Of a stretch of 27,790 nucleotides of DNA, positions 6,853 through 15,830 are shown one piece after another (position 1 is the stretch's first letter; the number at the start of each line of letters is the position of its first letter). The stretch covers positions 1 through 27,790 of the forward strand of contig DDEU01000044.1 in the NCBI GenBank assembly GCA_002336815.1. The letters run 5' to 3'. The position numbers and the translations under genes were made by a program. Under the pieces are notes generated by a model. The model had not been told where the DNA came from. It did not search any database and worked only from the letters and a program-made list of their open reading frames with translations. Origin of the DNA: Chitinophagaceae bacterium UBA1946. Lineage in GTDB: Bacteria; Bacteroidota; Bacteroidia; Chitinophagales; Chitinophagaceae.

Positions 6853-7228
6853 AAAAATTAGCAACCGGGATTTACAGCCGCCTGCACTGGTAAGAATGAA
6901 AATCGATGCGGAAGATTAATGTGCAGCAGCCAAGTTTTTGTTAAAGGAAATTGCAGTAACATCTGGTAACAGCTTATGGGGCTCGTTTTATTCACCAGGC
7001 AGGCGATGGTTTACCTAAAAAATACATGCGTTAAAAAATTAGCTGCAGCTAGCAGTAGTTGGTTGGGACTGGAATATTGTATAATTAATCTTTAAGTGAA
7101 ATATTAAGAGGATACATTTTTAAACTAAAGTATCAGTGAGCAGATATTTTAAAAAGTTATTTAAAGCAGTGAAGGACTTTCGCCAGCTTTCGGGACGACC
7201 GTAAGTATTACCTCACTCTCAAAAAACA
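6853..7228. other. Intergenic stretch, 376 bases, no gene seen
   Basis: The right-hand side is AT-rich. A perfect 12-base palindrome, TAGCTGCAGCTA, lies at 7040-7051. The only ATG-started frame noted on the plus strand (from about 6976, 39 codons) has no convincing features. No terminator for the acyltransferase ending at 7229 and no clear promoter for the gene starting at 6852 were found. Confidence 0.5.
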
Positions 7229-8317
7229 TCAATGATGCGAATGATATTCGAATTTTGACTTCAGCTTCAAAAATCGTTTTTCAATTAGAATATAAGACAG
7301 CCACGAAACCAACACCAGTAAAAGAATATTTTCTAACAGGAACAACTGTCCCCAATACTTCTTAAAGATTATATCAGGCAAAAGAGGATTCAGATAGATA
7401 TTAATAAGTTTAGAATTTAGCAGGTACGGTACAGCGGTATGATACAGGTAAAGCCCGTAACTAATCTTACCCAGAAAGATCAAAATTTTATTGTTAAAAA
7501 AATATTTGAAAACTAAGCTTCCAGAATGCCGGTTTAATACAACAAAAGTTATCAACCACAATGCCATACATCCAATTAACGTTCTAAGAGGAATAATTAC
7601 TAACTGAGGTTTAAGGAGACTATATATAAATAATAACAGGGCTACCGCTGCAATAACTGACAGGCCTGTATAAAAACGCTGCAGCCGCCCGGGAGCAAAT
7701 TTTATTACCCATGCCAGCAACGCTCCCATCCCGAAACAGTCAAAACAGGTAAATGGCAATACGCCCCCTAACTCTGTATTTCGAAACATCCAGCCACTCA
7801 CTACCCCTGTAATAATAAAAACAATAATTACAGGAAGCAGGTGCTTCTTTTTGATAAATAAAATAATAAAAGGCCATAAAAGATAAAATTGCTCTTCTAC
7901 CGCCAAAGACCACAAGGGTGTAAGCATCCCATCCCAATAACCCTCTTTATAAAAGATAAAATTACAGGTGTAAGTGAAGTAGTAAATAAAATCTAAAGTG
8001 ATATTGGTTTGAACATATTTTGCAACAAGGAATACGGTAAATATGAAGATGTAGTAAATCGGGAATATTCGTAGTATTCTGCGGACATAAAAATTTTTTA
8101 ACAATGCAGATCTAGGAACTCCCGGAGATGCTTCATTTGCCCTGTTTTCAAACAAAATAGCTGTGATCAGGAAACCACTGAGCACAAAAAAAATATTCAC
8201 TCCTATTGGCCCATTCGGTATCCGATTGATCCATTTTTCTGCAGGTATCCAATGTCCTGTAACAACCAGCATCAAAGCAATTGCTCTAATACTGTCCAAC
8301 TGCTTTATATACTTCAT
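7229..8317 (-). CDS. Acyltransferase family 3 (OafA-like) membrane protein
   Basis: The 362-residue integral membrane protein belongs to the acyltransferase-3 family, which transfers acetyl or other acyl groups to sugars of surface polysaccharides or lipids. The N-terminal signature is present: LDSIRA with R11, then H22 in VVTGHW, then the GVNIFFVLSGFLI helix. The later WSLAVEEQFYLLWP motif, typical of the OafA/NodX group, is also there, and about ten helices can be counted. There is no C-terminal SGNH domain. The ATG at 8317 gives the expected start two residues before the first conserved segment. A second, different acyltransferase lies upstream with a 137-base gap. The acceptor is unknown. 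Confidence 0.92.
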   Translation of the reverse strand: MKYIKQLDSIRAIALMLVVTGHWIPAEKWINRIPNGPIGVNIFFVLSGFLITAILFENRANEASPGVPRSALLKNFYVRRILRIFPIYYIFIFTVFLVAKYVQTNITLDFIYYFTYTCNFIFYKEGYWDGMLTPLWSLAVEEQFYLLWPFIILFIKKKHLLPVIIVFIITGVVSGWMFRNTELGGVLPFTCFDCFGMGALLAWVIKFAPGRLQRFYTGLSVIAAVALLLFIYSLLKPQLVIIPLRTLIGCMALWLITFVVLNRHSGSLVFKYFFNNKILIFLGKISYGLYLYHTAVPYLLNSKLINIYLNPLLPDIIFKKYWGQLFLLENILLLVLVSWLSYILIEKRFLKLKSKFEYHSHH

Positions 8318-8342
8318 GTTGCTGTGTCAATTAAGCCTGTGG

Positions 8343-8375
8343 CAAATTAGTGGTAATTGACCTGATCTCAAAAAA
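8343..8375 (-). promoter_or_regulatory. Weak candidate promoter for the 362-residue acyltransferase
   Basis: On the minus strand a TTG within a T run (8371-8369) is followed after 18 bases by CTAATTTG (8350-8343). The TTTG half of the -7 element matches, but the TA is displaced by one base. The site lies 26 bases before the ATG. Confidence 0.3.
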
Positions 8376-8454
8376 CGTGTTCCCATCTCACAGCTGATTG
8401 ATCTAAAAGCCAAATCCAGGGGAATTTCTGTGACAGATATAGCCTACCTGTCGG

Positions 8455-9573
8455 TTACCCGGGAATTTTTTTTCGAAGCCACGCCCTGAGAGGCTCATCG
8501 TACAATTTCAAAGAGAGATAAGCAATGGCAATGGCAGATACCAGCACCAGTAAGGAATAAGGATACACCTGTTGTAAGGAAAGCTTTTTGTCTACCACCC
8601 AGCCGGTATACAGGTAAATAATGGGATAGTGGGTAATATAGATCGGGTAAGAAATATCTCCCAGAAATTTGCAAATGCCTGTCGGAACCTTTCCTTTTAC
8701 CTCGCCCCCGGCACCTAAATAAACGATCAGCGGGAAAATGAAAATGATAACGGCAGATTCGTACAGGCCATTCATCCAGGGATGTTCGGCTCCACCAATC
8801 CTTGGAATACACAAAACTGTTATCAGCAACAGGCTGCACCATAAAAAGGCCTGCTTCACCGGTACGGGGCGGCTGATCCTCGACAACAGCAGCCCGCCAA
8901 AAAAAGGATACATCAGGCGGGTAAAACCGATGCGGAGCTGCACCGGGTCGGTAGACCAGCCCCCGATCACATCGCCTTCGGTACCCATAGTGGTATAATG
9001 CACGAGGGCACAGGCAGACAGGAATACCAATATAGAAAGAGCCGTTTTGGAGAATCGCCTGATAAACAGCCCATAGAAAATATTGGCCAGGTATTCAAAG
9101 AAAAGACTCCAGGCCGGGCCGTTCAAAGGGTACATTTCATTCCAGCCCCTCACGTCCATTGATTGGGGAACCGGGAGCATAACGGCGCCGATAAGCATCA
9201 GCAATATTGTTTTCCATACCGGCACCTGGCCCATGATGGGCCACATTACGGTGGAATGCTGAAAATAAAAAAACAGCGCACCCACGATACTTCCCATAAT
9301 AACCATGGGCTGAAGGCGAACCAGCCGTCGCTTAAAAAAATTGCCGGTGCTCATGGTTCCCCAACGGTCATCATAAGCATACCCGATCACGTAACCGGAC
9401 AATAAAAAGAAGAAATCTACAGCCAGGTAACCGTGGTTCACTGTTTGCAACAGCTTTTTACCCCCTGAATGGGCTTCAAAAATATGGAAGACCACTACCA
9501 TGATGGCTGCAACTCCACGCAATCCATCGAGGATCATGTAATGGGGTTTTGAGGCAAGAACTTTTTTATCCAT
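8455..9573 (-). CDS. Acyltransferase family 3 membrane protein
   Basis: I start this 372-residue protein at the ATG at 9573; the TTG one codon earlier is a less likely start. It carries the acyltransferase-3 signature LDGLRG (R19), H30 in VVFHIFE and the YLAVDFFFLLSGYVI helix. A WSLFFEYLANIFYGLF segment stands in place of the WSLAVEEQFYLLWP of its downstream neighbour, so it belongs to a different branch of the family and the two are not a recent duplication. About ten membrane helices are visible and no extracytoplasmic domain is attached. Likely role: acylation of a cell-surface glycan or lipid. No glycosyltransferase or polysaccharide export genes accompany it. Confidence 0.92.
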   Translation of the reverse strand: MDKKVLASKPHYMILDGLRGVAAIMVVVFHIFEAHSGGKKLLQTVNHGYLAVDFFFLLSGYVIGYAYDDRWGTMSTGNFFKRRLVRLQPMVIMGSIVGALFFYFQHSTVMWPIMGQVPVWKTILLMLIGAVMLPVPQSMDVRGWNEMYPLNGPAWSLFFEYLANIFYGLFIRRFSKTALSILVFLSACALVHYTTMGTEGDVIGGWSTDPVQLRIGFTRLMYPFFGGLLLSRISRPVPVKQAFLWCSLLLITVLCIPRIGGAEHPWMNGLYESAVIIFIFPLIVYLGAGGEVKGKVPTGICKFLGDISYPIYITHYPIIYLYTGWVVDKKLSLQQVYPYSLLVLVSAIAIAYLSLKLYDEPLRAWLRKKIPG

Positions 9574-9695
9574 CAAATAAAATTAGGGAGGAATTGGAGT
9601 GCAGGAAAAAAAATGTTGAAGTTGTATTTCAGCACACTGACATAGTTCAAAGGAATATTTGTAAGCCCAATTGCAACTAAATAGTATTTTATTTT

Positions 9696-9754
9696 GTCCA
9701 CTATGCCGGTGGGTAGTGCTTCCCTGTTGCTGCGCCGGGCAACAAGGTTTTTTT
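9696..9754 (+). terminator. Hairpins followed by a T tract, with no plus-strand gene upstream
   Basis: CACTA (9699-9703) can pair with TAGTG (9714-9718). Next, CCCTGTTGC (9722-9730) pairs with GCAACAAGG (9739-9747) with one mismatch, followed by seven T (9748-9754). It has the form of a plus-strand intrinsic terminator, but the nearest gene on its left is on the minus strand and points away. It may be the 3' end of a small RNA or a barrier protecting the SusC promoter. Confidence 0.5.
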
Positions 9755-9807
9755 GAGAACGCCGGCCCAACGCAGGCTGAAAATGAATCGAATGGCAAAA
9801 ACAGAGA

Positions 9808-9840
9808 TTTGTTTATTCTGTTTCTTTTTCATTAAATTTG
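9808..9840 (+). promoter_or_regulatory. Probable promoter of the SusC/SusD operon
   Basis: TTTG at 9808-9811 and TAAATTTG at 9833-9840 match the Bacteroidota housekeeping promoter (TTTG and TAnnTTTG); the -7 element is a perfect match and the spacing is 21 bases. Transcription would start near 9847, leaving a leader of about 132 bases before the ATG at 9979. No sigma/anti-sigma or hybrid two-component gene lies beside the operon in this window. Confidence 0.6.
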
Positions 9841-9978
9841 TCGTTGCTTTATTTCGTAGGGATTAACACTTTCACACTTCATTGCAGGATAGTATTCACC
9901 CGGGAATATGCAAGATTGAGAATTCATCTCAGTCTAATGTTTTAACCAGGATTTCTAAATACCTAAACTAACAATTTT

Positions 9979-12900
9979 ATGAGGAAACAACCATCCGGTT
10001 CTTTCGGTATTTCTGTGCTGTTGAAGCTTATCTCCCTTTGTTTTTTTGCATTTCTGATGTTGCCTGCTGTTCATGCACAGGAAACGATTAAAGGCAAGGT
10101 GGTAGACAGTGCTTCCAAACCAATTGCAGGGGTATCTGTAGTAGTAAAAGGAACAAAAAACGGAACCAGCACCAACAATGCTGGAGAATTTCAATTGAGC
10201 GGGGTTGCCGCAAATGCCACGATCGTGATCAGTAACGTGGGCTTCGAAACAAAACAGGTGAAAGTAACACCTGGTAAATCACTAAACATTACCCTGAACG
10301 ATGATGCCAGCCTGATGCAGGACGTGGTAGTTACCGGTTTTCAGCGTATCAACAGGAAAAACTTTACCGGTTCTGCGGTTACCATTAAGGCAGACGATGT
10401 AAAGCAGGGCGGCGTAGTAGATGTTAGCCGTATGCTTGAAGGCCGTGTGGCCGGTGTATCGGTACAGAACGTATCCAGCACCTTTGGTAGTGCTCCCAAA
10501 ATCAGGATCAGGGGTGCAACTTCACTTAACGGTGACAACAAACCATTGTGGGTTGTTGACGGTGTGGTACTGGAAGACATTATCAACATTTCAAACGACC
10601 AGTTATCGAGCGGTGACCCTACAACCCTGCTGGGTTCCTCAGTTGCCGGTATCAGCTCAAACGATATTGAAAGTTTCGACATCTTAAAAGATGCTGCTGC
10701 TACTGCGTTGTACGGTGCAAGGGCGATGAATGGTGTGGTAGTTATTACCACTAAAAAAGGTCGTTCCGGTAAAACCAACATCAACTACACCGGTAACTTT
10801 ACTACACAGGCCAAGCCACTGTATGCAGATTATAATATTATGAACTCTGCACAGCAGATGTCGGTATTGGGAGAACTGGAACGCAAAGGCATCCTCTCTT
10901 CAGATATCCTGAGCGGTGCCAATTTCGGTGTATATGGTAAAATGTTTGATTACATCAATACCCCTGACGAAAACGGCAATTTCCGGTTACAGAATACCCC
11001 GGAAGCAAAAGCTGCATTCCTCAAAAAATACGGCACAACCAATACAGACTGGTTCGACCTGCTGTTTAAAACCTCATTGGTACAGGAACACTCTTTGAGC
11101 ATTTCCTCAGGAACTGAAAAATCTCAGTCATTCTTTTCTACCAGTTTTTATGGGGATAATGGCTGGACCATTGCTGATAACGTAAAAAGGTACACGCTTA
11201 ACTTCAGGAACAACTATAAGTTCAACGACAGGTTATCTGCCGGATTTTTAACCGTGGGTTCTGTTCGCCAGCAAAATGCGCCGGGCAGCATTGGCAGGGT
11301 AAGCAATCCTGTAAATGGCCAGTATGAAAGGAATTTCGATATCAATCCTTTTAGCTACGCACTCAATACCAGCAGAACAATGACTGCTTTTGACGAAACT
11401 GGCAGCAGGGAATATTTCAGGAGAAATTATGCGCCATTTAATATTCTTACAGAATTGGAAAACAACAGGTTAAAGATCAATGTAATCGACCTTAAATTAC
11501 AGGGAGAGTTGGGATACCAGTTCAACAAACACCTCAGGTACGATTTCATTGGCGCCCTCCGTTATGTAAAATCAACCAGGGAGCATGAGATCACTGAAAA
11601 ATCCAACATGGCAAATGCCTACAGGGCAGCAGACAATGCTACCATGAGGTCAAACAACAGGTTTCTTTACAAGGATCCGGATAACCCGGCAGCCGAAGCC
11701 ATCGTAGTATTGCCTTATGGTGGTTTTTACAACCGTACAGAAGATCAGTTGATCAACTTTGACTTCCGTAACAGTTTGAACTATGTAAATACTATAAAAG
11801 ATAAACACACCATCAACATTTTATTGGGTCAGCAGGTTAAATTCACTGACCGCCAGAACTTCTCCAACACCGGTTATGGCTACCAGTATGATAATGGAGG
11901 CGTTCCTTTTGTAGATTATAAGATTTTAAAGCAAACCATTGAGAGCAGTTTCCCGTACTATGGTATGAGCAAAGATTTCGACAGGTTTGCTGCATTTTAC
12001 CTGAACGGACAGTATACATTTAAAAGAAAGTACAATGTGTACGGAACAGTTCGTTATGATGGTTCAAACAAATTGGGATCTTCTCCAAAAGCCCGTTGGT
12101 TACCAACATGGAGCTTTGGTGGTTCCTGGAACGTAGAAGAGGAAAAGTTTTTGCAGAGCGTTCCTTCTATCACTTACCTGAAAGTAAGGGGTAGCTATGG
12201 TTTAACTGCAAGCTTAGGCCCTGCTACCAACTCTAATATCGTTTTAAGAAGTGCCATCAGTAACAGGACAGCACCTTCAGACAGGGAATCTGTGATCATC
12301 CTTGCCAACCTCGAAAACTCAGAACTTACCTGGGAAAAGAACTATCAAACCAACCTGGGTATTGATGCAGGTTTGTTCAAAGGAAAGATCAACATGGCGA
12401 TTGACTGGTACGACAGGAAGAGTTTTGATTTGATCAGTGTGATCCGCACTCCGGGTATAGGTGGTGAAGCTTATAAAGCCGCTAACTACGCCACTCTCAA
12501 ATCAACCGGTTGGGATTTTGTAGTGGGAGGAACTGTTATTAAGAAAAAAGACTGGAGCTGGAGAACGAACCTCACATTCGGGTATAACAAAACGCTTATC
12601 ACGAATGCCAAGAACGAACCGATTATATTTAACCTGATACAGGCACAGGGCGGAAATGCGGAAGGCTATCCTGTAAACAGTTTATTTTCTATTCCATTTG
12701 CCGGGCTGAATCCTATTACAGGTGTTCCCCAGTTTCATGTGGGCCAGGACGTAAACAAGGTTGACTCAATCGGTCCGGATGTTTATTTCCAGGATCAAAA
12801 CGTAAGCTTTTTGAAATATGAAGGCCAGGTAGATCCAAAGTACACCGGTGGTATCTCTAACACTTTCACCTATAAAGATTTTTCGTTGAACGTGTTTATT

Positions 12901-13353
12901 ACTTACCAGGGTGGAAACAAGATCAGGCTGTATCCTGCTTTCAGGTCGGGTTACTCTGACTTTGATGCAATGCCTAAAGAATTTTTAGACCGTTGGGTAA
13001 TGCCGGGTGATGAAAAGTTAACCAACATTCCATCGATCATGGACGCATACCAGTCTTATTTAACTGGTGGCTCCGGACAGGAACCATACAATACCTATAA
13101 CTATTCTTCTGTAAGAGTAGCTTCAGGTGCTTTCATGAGACTTAAAACTGTTTCTCTTACTTATAATGTGAGAGCTGCAGTGGTAAAGAAATGGGGCATG
13201 AGTTCTTTTGCGGTTACGGTGGTATCTAACAACCCTTGGCTGATCTATTCAGACAAAAAATTGAAAGGACAGGATCCGGAATTCTTTAATACCGGTGGTG
13301 TTGCTCAACCGATTCAAAAACAATTTACCATTTCACTTAAAGCAGGATTTTAA
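9979..13353 (+). CDS. SusC/RagA-family TonB-dependent outer-membrane transporter
   Basis: The 1124-residue protein is the transport channel of a SusCD system. In order: a signal peptide (residues 1-33, ending VHA), a carboxypeptidase-D regulatory-like domain (36-110, opening IKGKVVDSASKPIAGVSVVVKGT), a TonB box region DVVVTG (115-120), a plug domain (about 125-265, with the SusC-typical PLWVVDGVVL and DAAATALYGARAMNGVVVITTKKG), and a 22-strand barrel ending in LKAGF with the terminal phenylalanine. No N-terminal STN domain is present, so sigma-factor signalling through this transporter is not expected. It is the first gene of a four-gene unit, 18 bases before susD. The ligand cannot be read from the sequence; absence of carbohydrate-active enzymes in the unit argues against a simple polysaccharide. 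Confidence 0.97.
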   Translation: MRKQPSGSFGISVLLKLISLCFFAFLMLPAVHAQETIKGKVVDSASKPIAGVSVVVKGTKNGTSTNNAGEFQLSGVAANATIVISNVGFETKQVKVTPGKSLNITLNDDASLMQDVVVTGFQRINRKNFTGSAVTIKADDVKQGGVVDVSRMLEGRVAGVSVQNVSSTFGSAPKIRIRGATSLNGDNKPLWVVDGVVLEDIINISNDQLSSGDPTTLLGSSVAGISSNDIESFDILKDAAATALYGARAMNGVVVITTKKGRSGKTNINYTGNFTTQAKPLYADYNIMNSAQQMSVLGELERKGILSSDILSGANFGVYGKMFDYINTPDENGNFRLQNTPEAKAAFLKKYGTTNTDWFDLLFKTSLVQEHSLSISSGTEKSQSFFSTSFYGDNGWTIADNVKRYTLNFRNNYKFNDRLSAGFLTVGSVRQQNAPGSIGRVSNPVNGQYERNFDINPFSYALNTSRTMTAFDETGSREYFRRNYAPFNILTELENNRLKINVIDLKLQGELGYQFNKHLRYDFIGALRYVKSTREHEITEKSNMANAYRAADNATMRSNNRFLYKDPDNPAAEAIVVLPYGGFYNRTEDQLINFDFRNSLNYVNTIKDKHTINILLGQQVKFTDRQNFSNTGYGYQYDNGGVPFVDYKILKQTIESSFPYYGMSKDFDRFAAFYLNGQYTFKRKYNVYGTVRYDGSNKLGSSPKARWLPTWSFGGSWNVEEEKFLQSVPSITYLKVRGSYGLTASLGPATNSNIVLRSAISNRTAPSDRESVIILANLENSELTWEKNYQTNLGIDAGLFKGKINMAIDWYDRKSFDLISVIRTPGIGGEAYKAANYATLKSTGWDFVVGGTVIKKKDWSWRTNLTFGYNKTLITNAKNEPIIFNLIQAQGGNAEGYPVNSLFSIPFAGLNPITGVPQFHVGQDVNKVDSIGPDVYFQDQNVSFLKYEGQVDPKYTGGISNTFTYKDFSLNVFITYQGGNKIRLYPAFRSGYSDFDAMPKEFLDRWVMPGDEKLTNIPSIMDAYQSYLTGGSGQEPYNTYNYSSVRVASGAFMRLKTVSLTYNVRAAVVKKWGMSSFAVTVVSNNPWLIYSDKKLKGQDPEFFNTGGVAQPIQKQFTISLKAGF

Positions 13354-13371
13354 TCTTAATAAAAAAAGAAT

Positions 13372-14874
13372 ATGAAAAATAAACTTTTGTATATCCCGTG
13401 TTGCCTGCTGCTGATCGCAACCGTTGGATGTAATAAATTTCTTGACAAGGAGCCGGATAACAGGGCAAAGATCAATACCCCTGAAAAGGTTTCCCAACTA
13501 TTAAGCACTGCTTATCCGCAAGGTAACTACCAGGCGTTTGCAGAAACCATGTCTGACAATGTGGAAGATATCGGTAACGGCGGCGCAGATGGGTTGATAA
13601 ACGATGTTTACTATTACAGGGACACCAAGGAAAACCAGCAGGATTCTCCTGAATCTTTCTGGTATGCCTGTTATAGTTCAATAGCTGCCGCTAACCAGGC
13701 ACTGGAAACCATCAGCAAAGTATCTAACCCGGATGATTACAAAAATCAAAAAGGTGAAGCCCTTGTAGCAAGAGCTTTCTCCCACTTCCTGCTGGTTAAT
13801 TTCTTCTCTAAGTTTTATGATGCAGCTACTGCGTCTACTGACCCGGGTATCCCTTATGTAACTGTTCCTGAAAATGTCGTGATCAAGCAATACGACAGGA
13901 AATCAGTACAGTATGTTTACGACATGATCGAGCAGGATCTGCTGGCAGGTATGCCCTTGATTGAAGACAAGGCCTACAACGTACCGAAGTTTCACTTCAA
14001 CGTAGCTGCGGCCGCTGCTTTTGCTACCCGTTTTTATTTATTTAAAAAGGACTATCCAAAAGTGATCCAGTACGCAGGCCTGGCCATACCAAGTGGTAAT
14101 TACGCATCCTTCCTCCGTGGTATCAATGACCCTACCAGCGCTTACAATACCATTACAGACGTTACTGAATTATTTAAAGTTTATTCCAGGACATCTGAAT
14201 CTTCTAATCTCTTGCTGGTTGAAACTTCTTCTGTATGGTCACGTAATTATTATTCTCAACGCTGGGGTGTTGGTACACTCAAGGCCGCCGAAGTATATCC
14301 AAGGACAGACCAGTTAACCGGTGGTATTACAGCATATAAGAGGTACAGCATCTCTTCCGGTACACACCAGTTGATGCCAAAAATTGATGAGTATTTTGTA
14401 AGGCAAACGGTGGATGCAAATTTTGGTCAGCCATATGTAATGGTTCCTCTATTTGCTTCTGAAGAAGTATTGTTCAGCCACGCAGAGGCGCTTTATTACA
14501 CTGGTAATACAGCAGGAGCCGTTGCCTTGCTCAATACATTCGCCAGCAAACGCATTTCAAGCTATAATGCAGCCACACACAATATCACAGAAACAAAAAT
14601 CAATACGGTGTTTCCCGTGGTAGCAGGTGAAACCTCCAGCAAAAAACTTCCCAGTGTAATACAGGCCATTCTTTACTACAAGAGAATGGACTATGTTCAT
14701 GAAGGTTTAAGATGGTTTGATGTGTTGCGGTATAAACTGCCTGTTGATCACAATATCAAAAAAGGTGGCGGTACAGCTGATGATCACATTATCCTTGCAC
14801 CAGAAGACCCACGTAAAGTGTTGCAACTTCCGCAATCATCCATACAGGCCGGTCTGGCACAAAATCCACGCTAA
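13372..14874 (+). CDS. SusD/RagB-family ligand-binding lipoprotein
   Basis: The 500-residue protein is the surface lid that partners with the SusC channel and captures ligand. It has a lipoprotein signal peptide with the lipid-attachment cysteine at residue 20 (ATVGC), followed by NKFLDKEPDN, the usual opening of SusD proteins. Helical TPR-like segments follow (AANQALETI, EALVARAFSHFLLVNFFSKFY). The RagB/SusD C-terminal region is recognisable from YYKRMDYVHEGLRWFDVLRY and from the closing LQLPQSSIQAG, which is close to the family's standard LPIPQ..I..N ending. It follows susC by 18 bases and precedes the metallopeptidase by 20. Length is typical. Confidence 0.95.
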   Translation: MKNKLLYIPCCLLLIATVGCNKFLDKEPDNRAKINTPEKVSQLLSTAYPQGNYQAFAETMSDNVEDIGNGGADGLINDVYYYRDTKENQQDSPESFWYACYSSIAAANQALETISKVSNPDDYKNQKGEALVARAFSHFLLVNFFSKFYDAATASTDPGIPYVTVPENVVIKQYDRKSVQYVYDMIEQDLLAGMPLIEDKAYNVPKFHFNVAAAAAFATRFYLFKKDYPKVIQYAGLAIPSGNYASFLRGINDPTSAYNTITDVTELFKVYSRTSESSNLLLVETSSVWSRNYYSQRWGVGTLKAAEVYPRTDQLTGGITAYKRYSISSGTHQLMPKIDEYFVRQTVDANFGQPYVMVPLFASEEVLFSHAEALYYTGNTAGAVALLNTFASKRISSYNAATHNITETKINTVFPVVAGETSSKKLPSVIQAILYYKRMDYVHEGLRWFDVLRYKLPVDHNIKKGGGTADDHIILAPEDPRKVLQLPQSSIQAGLAQNPR

Positions 14875-14894
14875 CAATTTATAAAACAAGAAAT

Positions 14895-15809
14895 ATGAAA
14901 TTATTAAAATTCAGTTTTGCAATTATAATGGCTTCTTCTTTGTTTGTTTCCTGCAAAAAAGAAGATCCACTGGGCCCACTGGAAAATATCCCCGGCCTCG
15001 GCGGAGATGAATGGGTACAAACAGGTATTGATAAATGGATATACGATACCCTGACCGTTCCGTATAACATTGGTGTAAAATACAAATGGGACCAGGGAGA
15101 AATTGACCAGGATAAAACACTGGTACCACCGGCGGAATCCCAGATCATCCCCGTAATGGATGCCATTAATAAGGTATGGATCAGAACCTATGTGAGCCAG
15201 GCAGGCTTACCTTTTTTCAAGGTCATCTCTCCTAAATTCTTCATACTGGTAGGAAGCCCGGCGTATGATCGTGGCTCTATAAAACTGGGTACTGCCGAAG
15301 GCGGCCGTAAAGTGGTATTGTATGATATAAATAATTTCCGGATCAAAGGTATGCCGGGTTATAACCCAGGCGTGGATACACCCGGTGTGATCCAGATGTT
15401 CCATACCATCCAGCATGAATTTGCTCATATCCTCGATCAGAATGTAAGGGTACCTTTAACATTCAGTACTTCAAGCGCCAACTCTTATACATCTGACTGG
15501 TTGAACGTTACGCCTGATGAAGCACACAACGAAGGATTCATCACCCAGTATTCTATCTCCAGCAGGGATGATGACTGGGCAGAAATGCTTGCCACTTTAT
15601 TGGTGAACGGAAAAAGCTATTTTGACAACTATGTAAACAGCATTGATCCTGCAAACGTTACAGCTACCGGTACAACAGGTGCCCAGGCAAGACAAAGGCT
15701 GAGGGATAAAGAAGCTGCACTGGTAACCTATTTTGAACAGGCATGGCATATTGATTTTTACGAATTACAGTCAAGAACCCGTGCAGCAATCAATAATTTA
15801 CTTTATTAA
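14895..15809 (+). CDS. Surface lipoprotein zinc metallopeptidase (HExxH, Peptidase_Mx1-like)
   Basis: The 304-residue protein has a lipoprotein signal peptide (C20 in SLFVSCKKED). Its catalytic signature is QHEFAHILDQ with H174, E175 and H178. A downstream DDDWAEML segment offers E230 as the third zinc ligand, which fits the gluzincin pattern. This is the putative zinc-binding metallopeptidase type regularly found next to SusCD pairs in Bacteroidota. No activation pro-domain is evident. Position within the operon (20 bases after susD, 21 before the DUF4302 gene) implies that it acts on the outer surface on the same ligand, perhaps cutting a protein or peptide before uptake. The catalytic residues are seen; the substrate is inference. 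Confidence 0.9.
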   Translation: MKLLKFSFAIIMASSLFVSCKKEDPLGPLENIPGLGGDEWVQTGIDKWIYDTLTVPYNIGVKYKWDQGEIDQDKTLVPPAESQIIPVMDAINKVWIRTYVSQAGLPFFKVISPKFFILVGSPAYDRGSIKLGTAEGGRKVVLYDINNFRIKGMPGYNPGVDTPGVIQMFHTIQHEFAHILDQNVRVPLTFSTSSANSYTSDWLNVTPDEAHNEGFITQYSISSRDDDWAEMLATLLVNGKSYFDNYVNSIDPANVTATGTTGAQARQRLRDKEAALVTYFEQAWHIDFYELQSRTRAAINNLLY

Positions 15810-15830
15810 AATACACTTAACTAAAACAGC

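Larger units (their letters stand above)
9574..9978. other. Intergenic stretch before susC: hairpin element and promoter
   Basis: This 405-base stretch separates the minus-strand acyltransferase from the plus-strand SusC operon. It holds a hairpin-plus-T-tract element (9696-9754), a consensus-like promoter (9808-9840), and a leader of roughly 130 bases upstream of the SusC start. No credible coding frame was found; short minus-strand frames here lack plausible composition. Confidence 0.6.

Noticed and set aside
7040..7051. 12-base palindrome TAGCTGCAGCTA as an operator or attachment site
   Set aside because: A single short palindrome in AT-rich sequence with no regulator, integrase or second copy nearby is not enough to call a site.
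6976..7095. Possible 39-codon peptide in the gap before the acyltransferase
   Set aside because: Composition and hydrophobicity are unremarkable, no promoter or terminator frames it, and no neighbouring gene suggests a partner.
9573..9798. Minus-strand frames of 65 and 71 codons upstream of the acyltransferase
   Set aside because: They run through the hairpin/T-tract element, lack a plausible start context and translate to sequence without domain features.
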